This document shows, one piece after another, positions 16,114 through 24,027 of a stretch of DNA of 64,000 bases. The stretch comes from Mesobacterium_A hydrothermale. Lineage in GTDB: Bacteria; Pseudomonadota; Alphaproteobacteria; Rhodobacterales; Rhodobacteraceae. The stretch's first letter is position 1, and each line of letters begins with the position of its first letter. The position numbers and the translations under genes are program-made. Under the pieces are notes generated by a model. It saw only the letters and a list, made by a program, of their open reading frames with translations. It was not told the DNA's origin and did not search any database. Location: the NCBI RefSeq assembly GCF_035818635.1, contig NZ_JAYLLH010000024.1, positions 1-64,000 of the forward strand. The letters are read 5' to 3'.

Positions 16114-17253
16114 ATGGATTTCGCACTTAGCGAAGAACAGACCGCCATTTACGATATGGCCCATGCCTTCGGGCAGGACCATATCGCGCCATTTGCCGCG
16201 CAGTGGGAAGAGGACGGGATCATCCCCAAGGACCTTTGGCCCAAGTTCGGCGAACTTGGGTTCGGCGGGCTTTACGTCAGCGAAGAATCGGGCGGCGCGG
16301 GCCTGTCGCGCCTGGATGCCACGCTGGTGTTCGAAGCACTGTCGATGGCCTGCCCGTCTGTCGCGTCCTTCCTGTCGATCCACAACATGTGCGCCCGGAT
16401 GCTGGACGCCTATGGCAGCGACGACCTGAAAGACCGCTACCTGACGCCCGCGATCAGCATGGACACGGTGCTGTCCTACTGCCTGACCGAGCCGGGATCG
16501 GGCTCGGACGCCGCCGCGCTGAAGACACGGGCGTCGAAGACCAACGAAGGCTACCGCCTGACCGGCACCAAGGCCTTCATCTCGGGCGGCGGGTATTCCG
16601 ACGCCTATATCGTCATGTGCCGCACCGGAGATGACAGCCCGCGCGGCATTTCCGCCGTGGTGATCGAGGACGGCGCCGAAGGCCTGTCCTTTGGCGGGCT
16701 TGAGAAAAAGATGGGCTGGCGGTCCCAACCCACCCGCCAGGTGCAGATGGACGACGCCTTTGCGCCGCTGGAAAACCTGCTGGGCGAGGAAGGCAAGGGC
16801 TTCCGCTATGCCATGGCGGGGCTGGACGGCGGACGGCTGAACATATCGGCCTGTTCGCTGGGGGCCGCGCAGGCGGCGCTCGATGCCACGATTGCCTATA
16901 TGGGCGAACGCAAGGCATTCGGCAAAACCATCGACCAGTTCCAGGCGCTGCAATTCCGGCTGGCGGATCTAGAGATCGAGCTGCAGGCCGCCCGCACCTT
17001 CCTGCGCCAGGCTGCGTGGAAGCTGGACCAGGGCGCGCCCGATGCCACCAAGTTTTGCGCCATGGCCAAGAAATTCGTGACCGAGGCCGGGTCCAACGTC
17101 GTCAACCAGTGCCTGCAGCTGCACGGCGGCTATGGCTACCTGTCCGACTACGGGATCGAGAAACTGGTCCGCGACCTGCGCGTGCACGAAATCCTGGAAG
17201 GCACGAACGAGATCATGCGCCTGATCGTGGCGCGGGATTTGCTGAAGGGCTGA
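16114..17253 (+). CDS. Acyl-CoA dehydrogenase, probably isobutyryl-CoA dehydrogenase
   Basis: FAD-dependent enzyme of 379 residues that introduces the alpha-beta double bond into an acyl-CoA. Family motifs are complete: CLTEPGSGSDAAAL, FISGGG, ACSLGAAQ, and LHGGYGYLSDYGIEKLVRD. The catalytic Glu is E362 in LEGTNEIMR. Placement directly ahead of an enoyl-CoA hydratase/3-hydroxyisobutyryl-CoA hydrolase and 3-hydroxyisobutyrate dehydrogenase argues for isobutyryl-CoA as substrate, the valine pathway. GGGAGG precedes the ATG at 16114. The gap to the fused gene is 49 bases, so they are likely one transcript. Confidence 0.9.
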   Translation: MDFALSEEQTAIYDMAHAFGQDHIAPFAAQWEEDGIIPKDLWPKFGELGFGGLYVSEESGGAGLSRLDATLVFEALSMACPSVASFLSIHNMCARMLDAYGSDDLKDRYLTPAISMDTVLSYCLTEPGSGSDAAALKTRASKTNEGYRLTGTKAFISGGGYSDAYIVMCRTGDDSPRGISAVVIEDGAEGLSFGGLEKKMGWRSQPTRQVQMDDAFAPLENLLGEEGKGFRYAMAGLDGGRLNISACSLGAAQAALDATIAYMGERKAFGKTIDQFQALQFRLADLEIELQAARTFLRQAAWKLDQGAPDATKFCAMAKKFVTEAGSNVVNQCLQLHGGYGYLSDYGIEKLVRDLRVHEILEGTNEIMRLIVARDLLKG

Positions 17254-17302
17254 GATCGGGCCACTCTGATCGACGCAAGGGCCACGAGGACAGGCAAACA
17301 CC

Positions 17303-19222
17303 ATGACCGACATCCACATCCGCACCGAAGGCCGTGCGGGCCGCATCACCCTGAACCGGCCCAAGGCGCTGAATGCGCTGACCTATGACATGGCGCTGGC
17401 GATCGAGGCCGCGCTGGACCGCTGGTCCGATGATCCGGCCGTCGCGCTTGTGATGATCGACGCCGAGGGCGAAAAGGCGTTTTGTGCCGGCGGCGACATT
17501 GCCGAGCTTTATCGCACCGGGACAGCCGGGAATTTCGCTTATGGACAAAAATTTTGGCGAGATGAGTATCGACTGAATGCAAAAATGTCCGAATATGGAA
17601 AGCCCATCGTCAGCTTCCTGCAAGGCTTCGTCATGGGCGGCGGGGTCGGCATCGGGTGCCACGCAAGCCACCGCATCGTCGGTGACAGCAGTCGCATTGC
17701 CATGCCGGAATGCGGCATCGGGCTTGTGCCGGACGTGGGTGGCTCGATGCTGTTGGCCCGCGCGCCCGGGCGGCTTGGCGAATACCTGGGCCTGACCGCG
17801 TCTCGGATGGGGCCCGGCGACGCGATCCACACCGGCTTTGCCGACACCTACATCCCCGAGGCAGAGTGGGACGAGCTCAAGGCCCGGCTGATCGACAGCG
17901 GCGACGTGGCGGCCATCGCCACCGCCGCCCACCCCGCCCCGGGATCGCTGCTGGAAGGCCAGGCGCCCGAGATCAACGCGCTGTTCGCCGGCGAGGCGCT
18001 GACCGACGTGCTGAACCTGCTGAACGCCGCCGACAGCGAACTGGCGGCGCAGGCGCTCAAGGCGATCAGCCGCAATTCGCCCCTGGCCATGGCCTGTGCG
18101 CTGGAAATGATCCACCGGCTGCGGCAGGGCGTCCCGAGCATTCGCAAGGCGCTGGAGCTGGAATACCGCTTTACCTTCCGGGCAATGGAACATGGCGATT
18201 TCCTTGAAGGGATCCGCGCCGCGATCATCGACAAGGACCGTAACCCGCAGTGGAAACACAGCCCCGATGGCGTTCCCGCCGTGGACGTGTCTAAGATGCT
18301 GCGACCGCTGGGCAAGGACAGCCTGAGTTTTGAAAGGGAGGACAAGGGCATGAAGATCGGATTCATTGGCCTGGGCAACATGGGTGCGCCGATGGCGGCC
18401 AACCTGGTGAAGGCCGGGCACCAGGTGACGGGCTTCGACACCGCGGGCGTCACTGTTGACGGCGTTGTCACCGCCGACACCGCCGAGGCGGCGGCCAGCG
18501 GGCAGGACGTGGTCATCACCATGCTGCCCAACGGCGCGATCCTGCGCGCGGTGGCGGCACAGGTGATCCCTGCAATGGACAAGGGCGCGGTGCTGCTGGA
18601 CTGTTCCACCGTCGACGTGGACAGCGCGCGCGCCGTGGCCGACCAGGCGACCTCCGCGGGCTGTTCGGCACTGGATGCGCCGGTGTCGGGCGGCGTCGGC
18701 GGGGCGACCAACGGCACGCTGACCTTCATGGTGGGCGGACCCGAGGCCGCGTTCGAAACCGCCAGGCCCCTGTTCGACATCATGGGCCAGAAAGCCGTGC
18801 ATTGCGGCGACGCGGGCGCGGGTCAGTCGGCCAAAATCTGCAACAACATGATCCTGGGTGTCACCATGATCGCCACCTGCGAAGCCTTCGCGCTGGCCGA
18901 CAAATTGGGGCTGGACCGGCAAAAGATGTTCGACGTGGTCAGCACCTCGTCTGGCTACAGCTGGACGATGAACGCCTATTGCCCGGCGCCCGGCGTCGGG
19001 CCGACAACGCCCGCCGACAACGGCTACAAGCCCGGTTTCGCGGCCGAACTGATGCTGAAGGACCTGGGCCTGTCGCAGCAGGCGGCGGAAGCGGTGGACG
19101 CCGACACGCCCATGGGAGCCGCCGCGTTGGCGCTTTACCGGCAGTTTGTCGAAGACGAAGACGGCCGTGGAATGGACTTTTCCGCCATGCTGCCGCGCTT
19201 CGAAAAACGTGGCCGCGGCTGA
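17303..19222 (+). CDS. Fused 3-hydroxyisobutyryl-CoA hydrolase - 3-hydroxyisobutyrate dehydrogenase
   Basis: One uninterrupted frame of 639 codons encodes two consecutive valine-pathway enzymes. Residues 1-349 form a crotonase-fold domain with FCAGGDIAEL, an oxyanion-hole GGGVGIGCH and MPECGIGLVPDVGGS (Glu136), matching 3-hydroxyisobutyryl-CoA hydrolase. Residues 350-639 form a complete MmsB-type dehydrogenase: MKIGFIGLGNMGAP, substrate motif DAPVSGGVGGA and catalytic Lys511 in GQSAKICNN. Both halves have full single-enzyme length. The junction SLSFEREDKG-M contains a strong GGGAGG site seven bases before an internal ATG (18350), so the second half can be made separately. One extra T in TTTT (18328-18331) would create TTTTGA and split the genes, so a lost stop or read error is possible. 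Confidence 0.85.
   Translation: MTDIHIRTEGRAGRITLNRPKALNALTYDMALAIEAALDRWSDDPAVALVMIDAEGEKAFCAGGDIAELYRTGTAGNFAYGQKFWRDEYRLNAKMSEYGKPIVSFLQGFVMGGGVGIGCHASHRIVGDSSRIAMPECGIGLVPDVGGSMLLARAPGRLGEYLGLTASRMGPGDAIHTGFADTYIPEAEWDELKARLIDSGDVAAIATAAHPAPGSLLEGQAPEINALFAGEALTDVLNLLNAADSELAAQALKAISRNSPLAMACALEMIHRLRQGVPSIRKALELEYRFTFRAMEHGDFLEGIRAAIIDKDRNPQWKHSPDGVPAVDVSKMLRPLGKDSLSFEREDKGMKIGFIGLGNMGAPMAANLVKAGHQVTGFDTAGVTVDGVVTADTAEAAASGQDVVITMLPNGAILRAVAAQVIPAMDKGAVLLDCSTVDVDSARAVADQATSAGCSALDAPVSGGVGGATNGTLTFMVGGPEAAFETARPLFDIMGQKAVHCGDAGAGQSAKICNNMILGVTMIATCEAFALADKLGLDRQKMFDVVSTSSGYSWTMNAYCPAPGVGPTTPADNGYKPGFAAELMLKDLGLSQQAAEAVDADTPMGAAALALYRQFVEDEDGRGMDFSAMLPRFEKRGRG
18350..19222 (+). CDS. mmsB: Internal start of 3-hydroxyisobutyrate dehydrogenase within the fusion
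   Basis: The MmsB-like half can be translated alone from ATG 18350 (290 residues, the usual enzyme length), since GGGAGG at 18336-18341 lies at good spacing. It oxidises 3-hydroxyisobutyrate to methylmalonate semialdehyde with NAD+, feeding mmsA. The nucleotide-binding motif is GFIGLGNMG and the C-terminal ELMLKDLGLS is family typical. Listed as an alternative to the fused product, not as an additional locus. Its stop overlaps the next gene by TGATG. Confidence 0.7.
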   Translation: MKIGFIGLGNMGAPMAANLVKAGHQVTGFDTAGVTVDGVVTADTAEAAASGQDVVITMLPNGAILRAVAAQVIPAMDKGAVLLDCSTVDVDSARAVADQATSAGCSALDAPVSGGVGGATNGTLTFMVGGPEAAFETARPLFDIMGQKAVHCGDAGAGQSAKICNNMILGVTMIATCEAFALADKLGLDRQKMFDVVSTSSGYSWTMNAYCPAPGVGPTTPADNGYKPGFAAELMLKDLGLSQQAAEAVDADTPMGAAALALYRQFVEDEDGRGMDFSAMLPRFEKRGRG

Positions 19223-19866
19223 TGGTCTGGGCCGCCTCGGCGTGCCTGCCCGGGCTGGACGCGGCAACCGCGTCCACGCTTGACCGGCTGGTGCCGATGG
19301 CGGTTCCCGCGGGCACTGCGCTGTTTCACCCAGGCGAAGAGGTTACGGGCTTTGTCGTCGTGCTGTCCGGCCGCGTCGAGGTGTTCCTGACCGGCCCCTC
19401 GGGGCGCGATATCCTGCTCTATGCCGTCGAACCGGGTCAAAGCTGCGTGCAGTCCACGCTGGGGCTTTTGGGCGACGACTGCTATTCGGGCGAAGCGATT
19501 GCCAAGACCGATTGTCGGCTGGTCATGATCCCGCGCGCGCTGTTCCTTGACTTGATGGGCCGCTCGGCCGGGTTCCGGGGGTTTGTCTTTTCCGCCTTTG
19601 CGCAACGCATGAAATCCATGACACAACTTATTGAAAAAGTTGCCTTTCAGCGGATCGAGGCGCGTCTGGCAGAGGCCTTACTGGAACGGTCGCAAGACGG
19701 CACTGTCACCGCAACCCACGCGGAACTGGCGGTGATCATCGGCTCTGCCCGGGAAGTGGTGTCGCGCCGCCTGGATGCCCTGGCGCGGCGCGGGATGGTA
19801 CGGTTGGAGCGCGGGTCCGTACAAATTCGCGATGCCGATGCGCTGCGCCTTCTGGCCGAAAGCTGA
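19222..19866 (+). CDS. Crp/Fnr-family regulator with four cysteines in the sensor domain
   Basis: A 214-residue regulator: cyclic-nucleotide-binding-like beta roll (about 15-120), dimer helix, and winged helix-turn-helix with TATHAELAVIIGSAREVVSRRL near 150-175. It lacks the Fnr 4Fe-4S spacing but has Cys8, Cys75, Cys87 and Cys98; the GQSCVQST segment is like that of Crp relatives linked to sulfur or redox genes. The start overlaps the preceding stop by TGATG, so it is translationally coupled to the dehydrogenase. The next gene encodes a DUF2892 protein preceded by dyad sites that this protein could bind. The signal sensed is not known. Confidence 0.85.
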   Translation: MVWAASACLPGLDAATASTLDRLVPMAVPAGTALFHPGEEVTGFVVVLSGRVEVFLTGPSGRDILLYAVEPGQSCVQSTLGLLGDDCYSGEAIAKTDCRLVMIPRALFLDLMGRSAGFRGFVFSAFAQRMKSMTQLIEKVAFQRIEARLAEALLERSQDGTVTATHAELAVIIGSAREVVSRRLDALARRGMVRLERGSVQIRDADALRLLAES

Positions 19867-19905
19867 GCCCAAACCCGCCTTTCCTGCCGCAACCCACGCA
19901 GGAGT

Positions 19906-19940
19906 GTGACAAGGTCACTGACGACTCAGGTCAGAGTCGT
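19906..19940 (+). promoter_or_regulatory. Two dyads upstream of the DUF2892 gene
   Basis: GTGAC-AAG-GTCAC (19906-19918) is followed by ACGACTC-AGGTCA-GAGTCGT (19921-19940), both perfect inverted repeats, 57-91 bases before the start. The second has six-base spacing. Either could be a Crp/Fnr-type target. Confidence 0.5.
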
Positions 19941-19996
19941 GGTATAGCATGGGTATCAAGCGGGGGCTTTTCCCCAGGAATATCGGGAGTATCGAT

Positions 19997-20197
19997 ATGT
20001 TTAAGAAGAACGTTGGCAGCGTGGACCGCGTTGTCCGCATCGTCGTTGGCCTGGCCCTGATTGCCGGCTATTTCCTGAATGGCGGCGGCGCCTACAGCTG
20101 GCTGTACCTGCTGGGCATCATCCCGCTGGCAACCGGCCTGATCGGCAGCTGCCCGCCCTATGCGCTGCTGGGCATCAACACCTGCAAGACCAAGTAA
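19997..20197 (+). CDS. DUF2892 inner-membrane protein
   Basis: A 66-residue protein with the DUF2892 pattern: MFKKNVGSVDRVVRIVVGLALI, a second hydrophobic helix at about 38-52, and the conserved GLIGSCPPYALLGINTC end with two cysteines. DUF2892 proteins occur alone or fused to rhodanese domains (YgaP type) and are often near persulfide-handling genes. GGGAG precedes the ATG. It is monocistronic, bounded by a terminator at 20218-20246. Its exact role is unknown; a link to sulfur transfer is inference from the family's neighbours. Confidence 0.85.
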   Translation: MFKKNVGSVDRVVRIVVGLALIAGYFLNGGGAYSWLYLLGIIPLATGLIGSCPPYALLGINTCKTK

Positions 20198-20217
20198 CCC
20201 GGTCCGCACGGCAACCA

Positions 20218-20246
20218 AAGGGCGGCCCGGAAACGGGCCGCCTTTT
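20218..20246 (+). terminator. Terminator after the DUF2892 gene
   Basis: Stem AAAGGCGGCCCGG with CGGGCCGCCTTTTT around AAA. It lies eight bases before the stop of the convergent aminotransferase gene and may serve both. Confidence 0.85.
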
Positions 20247-20254
20247 TCGGTCTC

Positions 20255-21625
20255 TTACCCCAGGACCGAGGCAACCGCCCGGGCGGTCTTGTCCGCGATC
20301 TCTTCGGCCTCTGACGTGGTCAGGCAGAACGGAGGCGCGAACCCGAGAATATCTCCTTGCGGCATGGCGCGCCCGATCACCCCCTGTTCCAGCAGCGCCG
20401 CGGCGATCCGGTACCCCACCTTTTCCGAGGCATCAAAGAACGTCCGGCTGCCCCGGTCCTGCACGAATTCGACGGCGCACAACATGCCCTCGCCCCGCAC
20501 CTCGCCCACGTTGGCGTGATGGCCGACCGCCTCGGCCATCACCTTGTTCAGATAGGCCCCGGTTTCGCCCGCGTTCTGCACCAGGTTCAACGCGTCGATC
20601 AGCTTGAGGTTGGCAACGCCTGCCGCCGCCCCGATCGGATGCGCGGAATAGGTCCAGCCGTGACCGATGGGGCCGTTTTCATCCGTGCCCTGCTCGAGAA
20701 CTTTCCACATCTTGTCGCCGACGATGGACCCCGAAAGCGGCGCATAGGCGCTGGTCAGGCCCTTGGCGATGGTGATCAGGTCAGGCTTCATTCCGTAATG
20801 GTCCGATCCGAACATCGTGCCCAGCCGGCCAAATCCGGTCACAACCTCATCCGCGACCAGCAGGATGTCGTGCTTGTCCAGAACCGCCTGGATCGCCGGC
20901 CAGTAGCCCGCGGGCGGTGGCACGATGCCGCCGGTGCCCAGCACCGGTTCGCCAATGAAGGCGGCGATGGTATCGGCGCCTTCGCGTTCGATCAGCGCCT
21001 CAAGCTCGGCCACGCAATGGGCGACGAACTGCGCTTCGGTCTGGTCGGTATCCGCCCGGCGGAAGTAATACGGCGCCTCGGTGTGCACCACCTGCGCCAG
21101 CGGCAGGTCGAATTTCTTGTGGAACAGTTCCAGCCCGGTCAGCGACCCGGTCATCAGACCCGAGCCATGATAGCCACGCCACCGGCTGATGATCTTCTTT
21201 TTCTCCGGCCGGCCAAGGATGTTGTTGTAATACCAGATCAGCTTGACGTTGGTTTCATTGGCGTCCGATCCCGACAGGCCGAAATAGACCTTGCTCATGT
21301 GGTCGGGGGCGCGGTCCAGCACCATCTTGGCCAGTGTGATGCTGGCCTCGGTCCCATGGCCGACATAGGCGTGGTAGTACGCCAGTTCGCGGGCCTGATC
21401 GGCAATCGCTTCGGCAATCTCCTGACGACCGTAGCCCACATTCACGCAGTAGAGCCCGGCAAAGGCATCCAGCAGCCTGTTGCCGTCACGGTCTTCGATA
21501 TGGCATCCTTGGCCACCGGTCACCACGCGGTGTGGCAGGTTGCCCCGCGCAAACTCTGCAAGATGGGTCGAGGGATGAAAGAAATTTTCGCGGTCCCATT
21601 GTTCAAGCTGATCGTTCTTCAACAT
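20255..21625 (-). CDS. Class III PLP aminotransferase
   Basis: A 456-residue omega-aminotransferase of fold type I that moves an amino group from an amine or omega-amino acid, probably to pyruvate. Sequence signs are the Schiff-base Lys288 in TIAKGLTSAY, the PLP-phosphate segment SGSDANETNVKL, and LLVADEVVTGFGR. It resembles roseobacter enzymes annotated as taurine- or polyamine-pyruvate transaminases; the donor cannot be told by eye. It is transcribed alone. The 303-base leader is AT-richer than the surroundings and carries an 11-base inverted repeat spaced by 35 bases. Confidence 0.9.
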   Translation of the reverse strand: MLKNDQLEQWDRENFFHPSTHLAEFARGNLPHRVVTGGQGCHIEDRDGNRLLDAFAGLYCVNVGYGRQEIAEAIADQARELAYYHAYVGHGTEASITLAKMVLDRAPDHMSKVYFGLSGSDANETNVKLIWYYNNILGRPEKKKIISRWRGYHGSGLMTGSLTGLELFHKKFDLPLAQVVHTEAPYYFRRADTDQTEAQFVAHCVAELEALIEREGADTIAAFIGEPVLGTGGIVPPPAGYWPAIQAVLDKHDILLVADEVVTGFGRLGTMFGSDHYGMKPDLITIAKGLTSAYAPLSGSIVGDKMWKVLEQGTDENGPIGHGWTYSAHPIGAAAGVANLKLIDALNLVQNAGETGAYLNKVMAEAVGHHANVGEVRGEGMLCAVEFVQDRGSRTFFDASEKVGYRIAAALLEQGVIGRAMPQGDILGFAPPFCLTTSEAEEIADKTARAVASVLG

Positions 21626-21660
21626 CGTGGTGTGTCCTTTGTTCTTGCAGGCGCCGGAAG

Positions 21661-21717
21661 GAATTCAGATTTTCATATTTATGACAATTACATAAGCTGC
21701 GATCTTAATCTGAATTC
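21661..21717 (-). promoter_or_regulatory. Spaced inverted repeat GAATTCAGATT ... AATCTGAATTC
   Basis: Perfect 11-base arms (21661-21671 and 21707-21717) separated by 35 AT-rich bases, 36-92 bases upstream of the aminotransferase start on the minus strand. The arms are about four and a half helical turns apart, fitting two dimers or a looping regulator. The regulator is unknown. Confidence 0.55.
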
Positions 21718-21886
21718 TCAAGCATGTCGTCGCCCCAAGCCTGACCATAGAGGGCCGAGTGTCAACACCCTGACCGACAGAATTTGGCACAGCCCGGTGG
21801 CATCCCCCTGCCTGCGGTAAGGACGCAACCTGAGCGTCATACCGCAAGCTTCTGATATATTTCAGTTATGGCCCCTTTCCAGCGCA

Positions 21887-21909
21887 AAAGGGGCCGTAGG
21901 GCCCCTTTC
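21887..21909 (-). terminator. Probable terminator of the yfdX-like gene
   Basis: Arms AAAGGGGCC and GGCCCCTTT around a short loop, 20 bases after the yfdX stop on the minus strand, with a following TTTGCGC stretch. Confidence 0.6.
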
Positions 21910-21928
21910 GGTGGCCGCGCACGGTGGG

Positions 21929-22573
21929 TTACATCAGATTGCCCTGCCGAGGAATCGCGTCAAGCATGTAGGTCCGGTAGACCACAGCGTTTTCCAGTGA
22001 TTGCAGCGATCGATCCGCGGCCTTGTAGTCCCCTTGCTTCATGAAGCTCCGCGCCTCGACAAGGAAGGTCAAGCTGTCATCCACCGGCAACAACCCGGCC
22101 GAGATCGCGACTTTCAGATCCTCAAGATGCGGTTCGGCCAGCACATCGCCGGGCTTGGCCACTTGCGGCGCACCATAGGCCTTTTGGATTGCCAGTTCAT
22201 TCTCATAGGTGACGCCCTCTTTGTCGGTGGTCACCAGCGTGACTGTAAAGGGCGCGTAGACCGGGGCGCTGTCGGTCTTGGTGGTGTCAGGGATCATCGT
22301 GTCCTTGATCACCACGTCTTGTTCGGCCAATTCGTTGATCGCCCGGTCAACGTGCTCGCGGGCGGTGGTGTGATCCTGAATCGCCAGCGACATGCGGGCG
22401 GATTCCACATCCGCCAGCGCCTGAAGCACCTTGTGCGCGGTCATCAGCATTTCGTCCTGCACCGCATAGCCCATCGGCCGCGGCTCTGTCGTGGCGGCAA
22501 AGCTGCGGGTTGCAGGCAGCATCGCACCGGCCAGGACAGTGGTCAGCATCAGGGTCTTGATCAGTCGTTTCAT
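21929..22573 (-). CDS. YfdX-family exported protein
   Basis: A 214-residue protein with a signal peptide (about 1-27, core LMLTTVLAGAMLPATRSFA). The mature part is helical with the YfdX arrangement, including ARMSLAIQDHTTAREHVDRA and a C-terminal region ending in AADRSLQSLENAVVYRTYM. YfdX proteins in enterobacteria belong to acid- and multidrug-responsive regulons, and their molecular function is open. A GGAGG site precedes the ATG. It lies 77 bases after the histidine kinase gene on the same strand, so it may be co-transcribed with or controlled by that two-component system. Confidence 0.82.
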   Translation of the reverse strand: MKRLIKTLMLTTVLAGAMLPATRSFAATTEPRPMGYAVQDEMLMTAHKVLQALADVESARMSLAIQDHTTAREHVDRAINELAEQDVVIKDTMIPDTTKTDSAPVYAPFTVTLVTTDKEGVTYENELAIQKAYGAPQVAKPGDVLAEPHLEDLKVAISAGLLPVDDSLTFLVEARSFMKQGDYKAADRSLQSLENAVVYRTYMLDAIPRQGNLM

Positions 22574-22650
22574 TGTCTTGTCCTCCTGCATCGCGGAGTT
22601 GCGATGCAGCGAACATGGCGGACAAACCCGAAACGGGCCTGCCCTGCGGA

Positions 22651-24027
22651 TTACAAATCCGCAATGCCCGGAAAACTGACGGAGACGCGCAGGCCGGGGG
22701 CCGCGTCTTGCAGGCGCACCTTGGCGCCGTGGCGTTCCGCGATGGCCTTGACCAGCGGCAGACCCAGCCCGCTGCCTTCGACGGTACGGGCGTCGTCGGA
22801 CCGGAAGAACGGTTCGAATACCTTCTGCCGAAACCCTTCGGGAATGCCCGGCCCGGTGTCCGAAACACAGATCACCACGCCTTGCGCCAGTTGCCGTGCC
22901 GACAGCGTGATGCGCGCACCTGAACCGGCGTGGCTGAGGGCGTTTTGCATCAGGTTGACCACAAGCTGCGCCAGCATGTCGGCGTCGCCGCGCAGCATCA
23001 GCGGTCCGTCGCATTGATAGTCCAGGCTCTGGCCTGCGTCCTCGGCCACGGGGTGGTAGGTCTCGGCGATTTCGTCCAGCAACGGGCGCAGGTCGATGGG
23101 TTCCAGCGCAGCGCCAACACCGCCTTCGATCCGGGCGATCCGCAGGATGGTGGACACGATGGCTGTCAGACGCGCCAGATCGGCCTGAGCGTCCTCGATC
23201 TCGGCCCGCGGGTCCTGTCCTGACTCGGCCCGGGCCAGTGCCTTTTCAAGATCCAGCGTGGCGCGGGCAAGCGGGCGGCGCAGGTCGTGCGCAACCGAGG
23301 CCGCGGTACGACGCGTCCCCGCCACCAGCCGGTCAAGCCGGTCAAGATGGGCGTCGATGCGCTGGGAGATCCGGTCGATCTGATCACCTGCCCCTTGCGA
23401 GCCGATGCGCGCGCCGGTCTCTCCCTCGGCGACGCGATCAAGCGTGGCCTCGATGCGTTCCAGCTTGACCTGGCTGCGCCGGCTCAACAGGTAGCCGATC
23501 GCCAGCATCGCCAGCACCACGACAAGCGCCGTCGCCACGAAACCGCGCAGCGTTGCCCCCCAGACGGACGACAGGATTTCAAGGCTGCGCCCTGTCACCA
23601 GCGTCAGCCCGTCGATCCGCACCGCGTGCAGAAGATAGCGCTTGGGCGATGCGCTGGCCGGCTCCCCGGACGAGGTTTCCAGACGCGTGCTCAGTTCCAT
23701 CCAGACGCCCGGGTCGGGATGCGCGGAAATGTTGCCCGACAGGCGGCTGCCATCGGCATCATAGACGGCATAGGCCAGCGTTTCCCCCGCTGTCGACCGC
23801 GCCGCCGTGGCGACCCATTGGGGCAGTTGTTCGGTGCCTTCCTCTTCGGCAATCTGGCGCAGGCTTTGTTCCATTTCCAGCACCCGCAGCCGGACACTGG
23901 TGGTCATCGACCCGTCGATCACGGTCAGGCTGAACACCGCCATTGCGGCCATGACCAGCAGAAACACGAACGACGACTGCAGCACCGCCGCAAAGGCGGC
24001 GCCGGACAGAACGTCACCGCGGTCCAT
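22651..24027 (-). CDS. Sensor histidine kinase
   Basis: A 458-residue membrane kinase: a first helix at about 15-38, a periplasmic sensor region to about 160, a second helix at about 165-185, a HAMP segment, and a DHp domain with phospho-acceptor His247 in SVAHDLRRPLARA. N box MQNALSHA, G1 DTGPGIPEG and G2 GSGLGLPLVKA of the ATPase follow. Its start overlaps the response-regulator gene by 14 bases, so the pair is coupled. The signal is unknown; the neighbouring yfdX-like and RTX genes are candidate targets. Confidence 0.93.
   Translation of the reverse strand: MDRGDVLSGAAFAAVLQSSFVFLLVMAAMAVFSLTVIDGSMTTSVRLRVLEMEQSLRQIAEEEGTEQLPQWVATAARSTAGETLAYAVYDADGSRLSGNISAHPDPGVWMELSTRLETSSGEPASASPKRYLLHAVRIDGLTLVTGRSLEILSSVWGATLRGFVATALVVVLAMLAIGYLLSRRSQVKLERIEATLDRVAEGETGARIGSQGAGDQIDRISQRIDAHLDRLDRLVAGTRRTAASVAHDLRRPLARATLDLEKALARAESGQDPRAEIEDAQADLARLTAIVSTILRIARIEGGVGAALEPIDLRPLLDEIAETYHPVAEDAGQSLDYQCDGPLMLRGDADMLAQLVVNLMQNALSHAGSGARITLSARQLAQGVVICVSDTGPGIPEGFRQKVFEPFFRSDDARTVEGSGLGLPLVKAIAERHGAKVRLQDAAPGLRVSVSFPGIADL

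Larger units (their letters stand above)
21626..21928. other. 303-base intergenic region between aminotransferase and yfdX-like gene
   Basis: No gene is supported. It holds the upstream region of the aminotransferase, with an inverted repeat at 21661-21717, and the trailer of the yfdX-like gene. A G/C hairpin, AAAGGGGCC and GGCCCCTTT, lies at about 21887-21909 and is the likely terminator for the yfdX unit. Confidence 0.6.
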
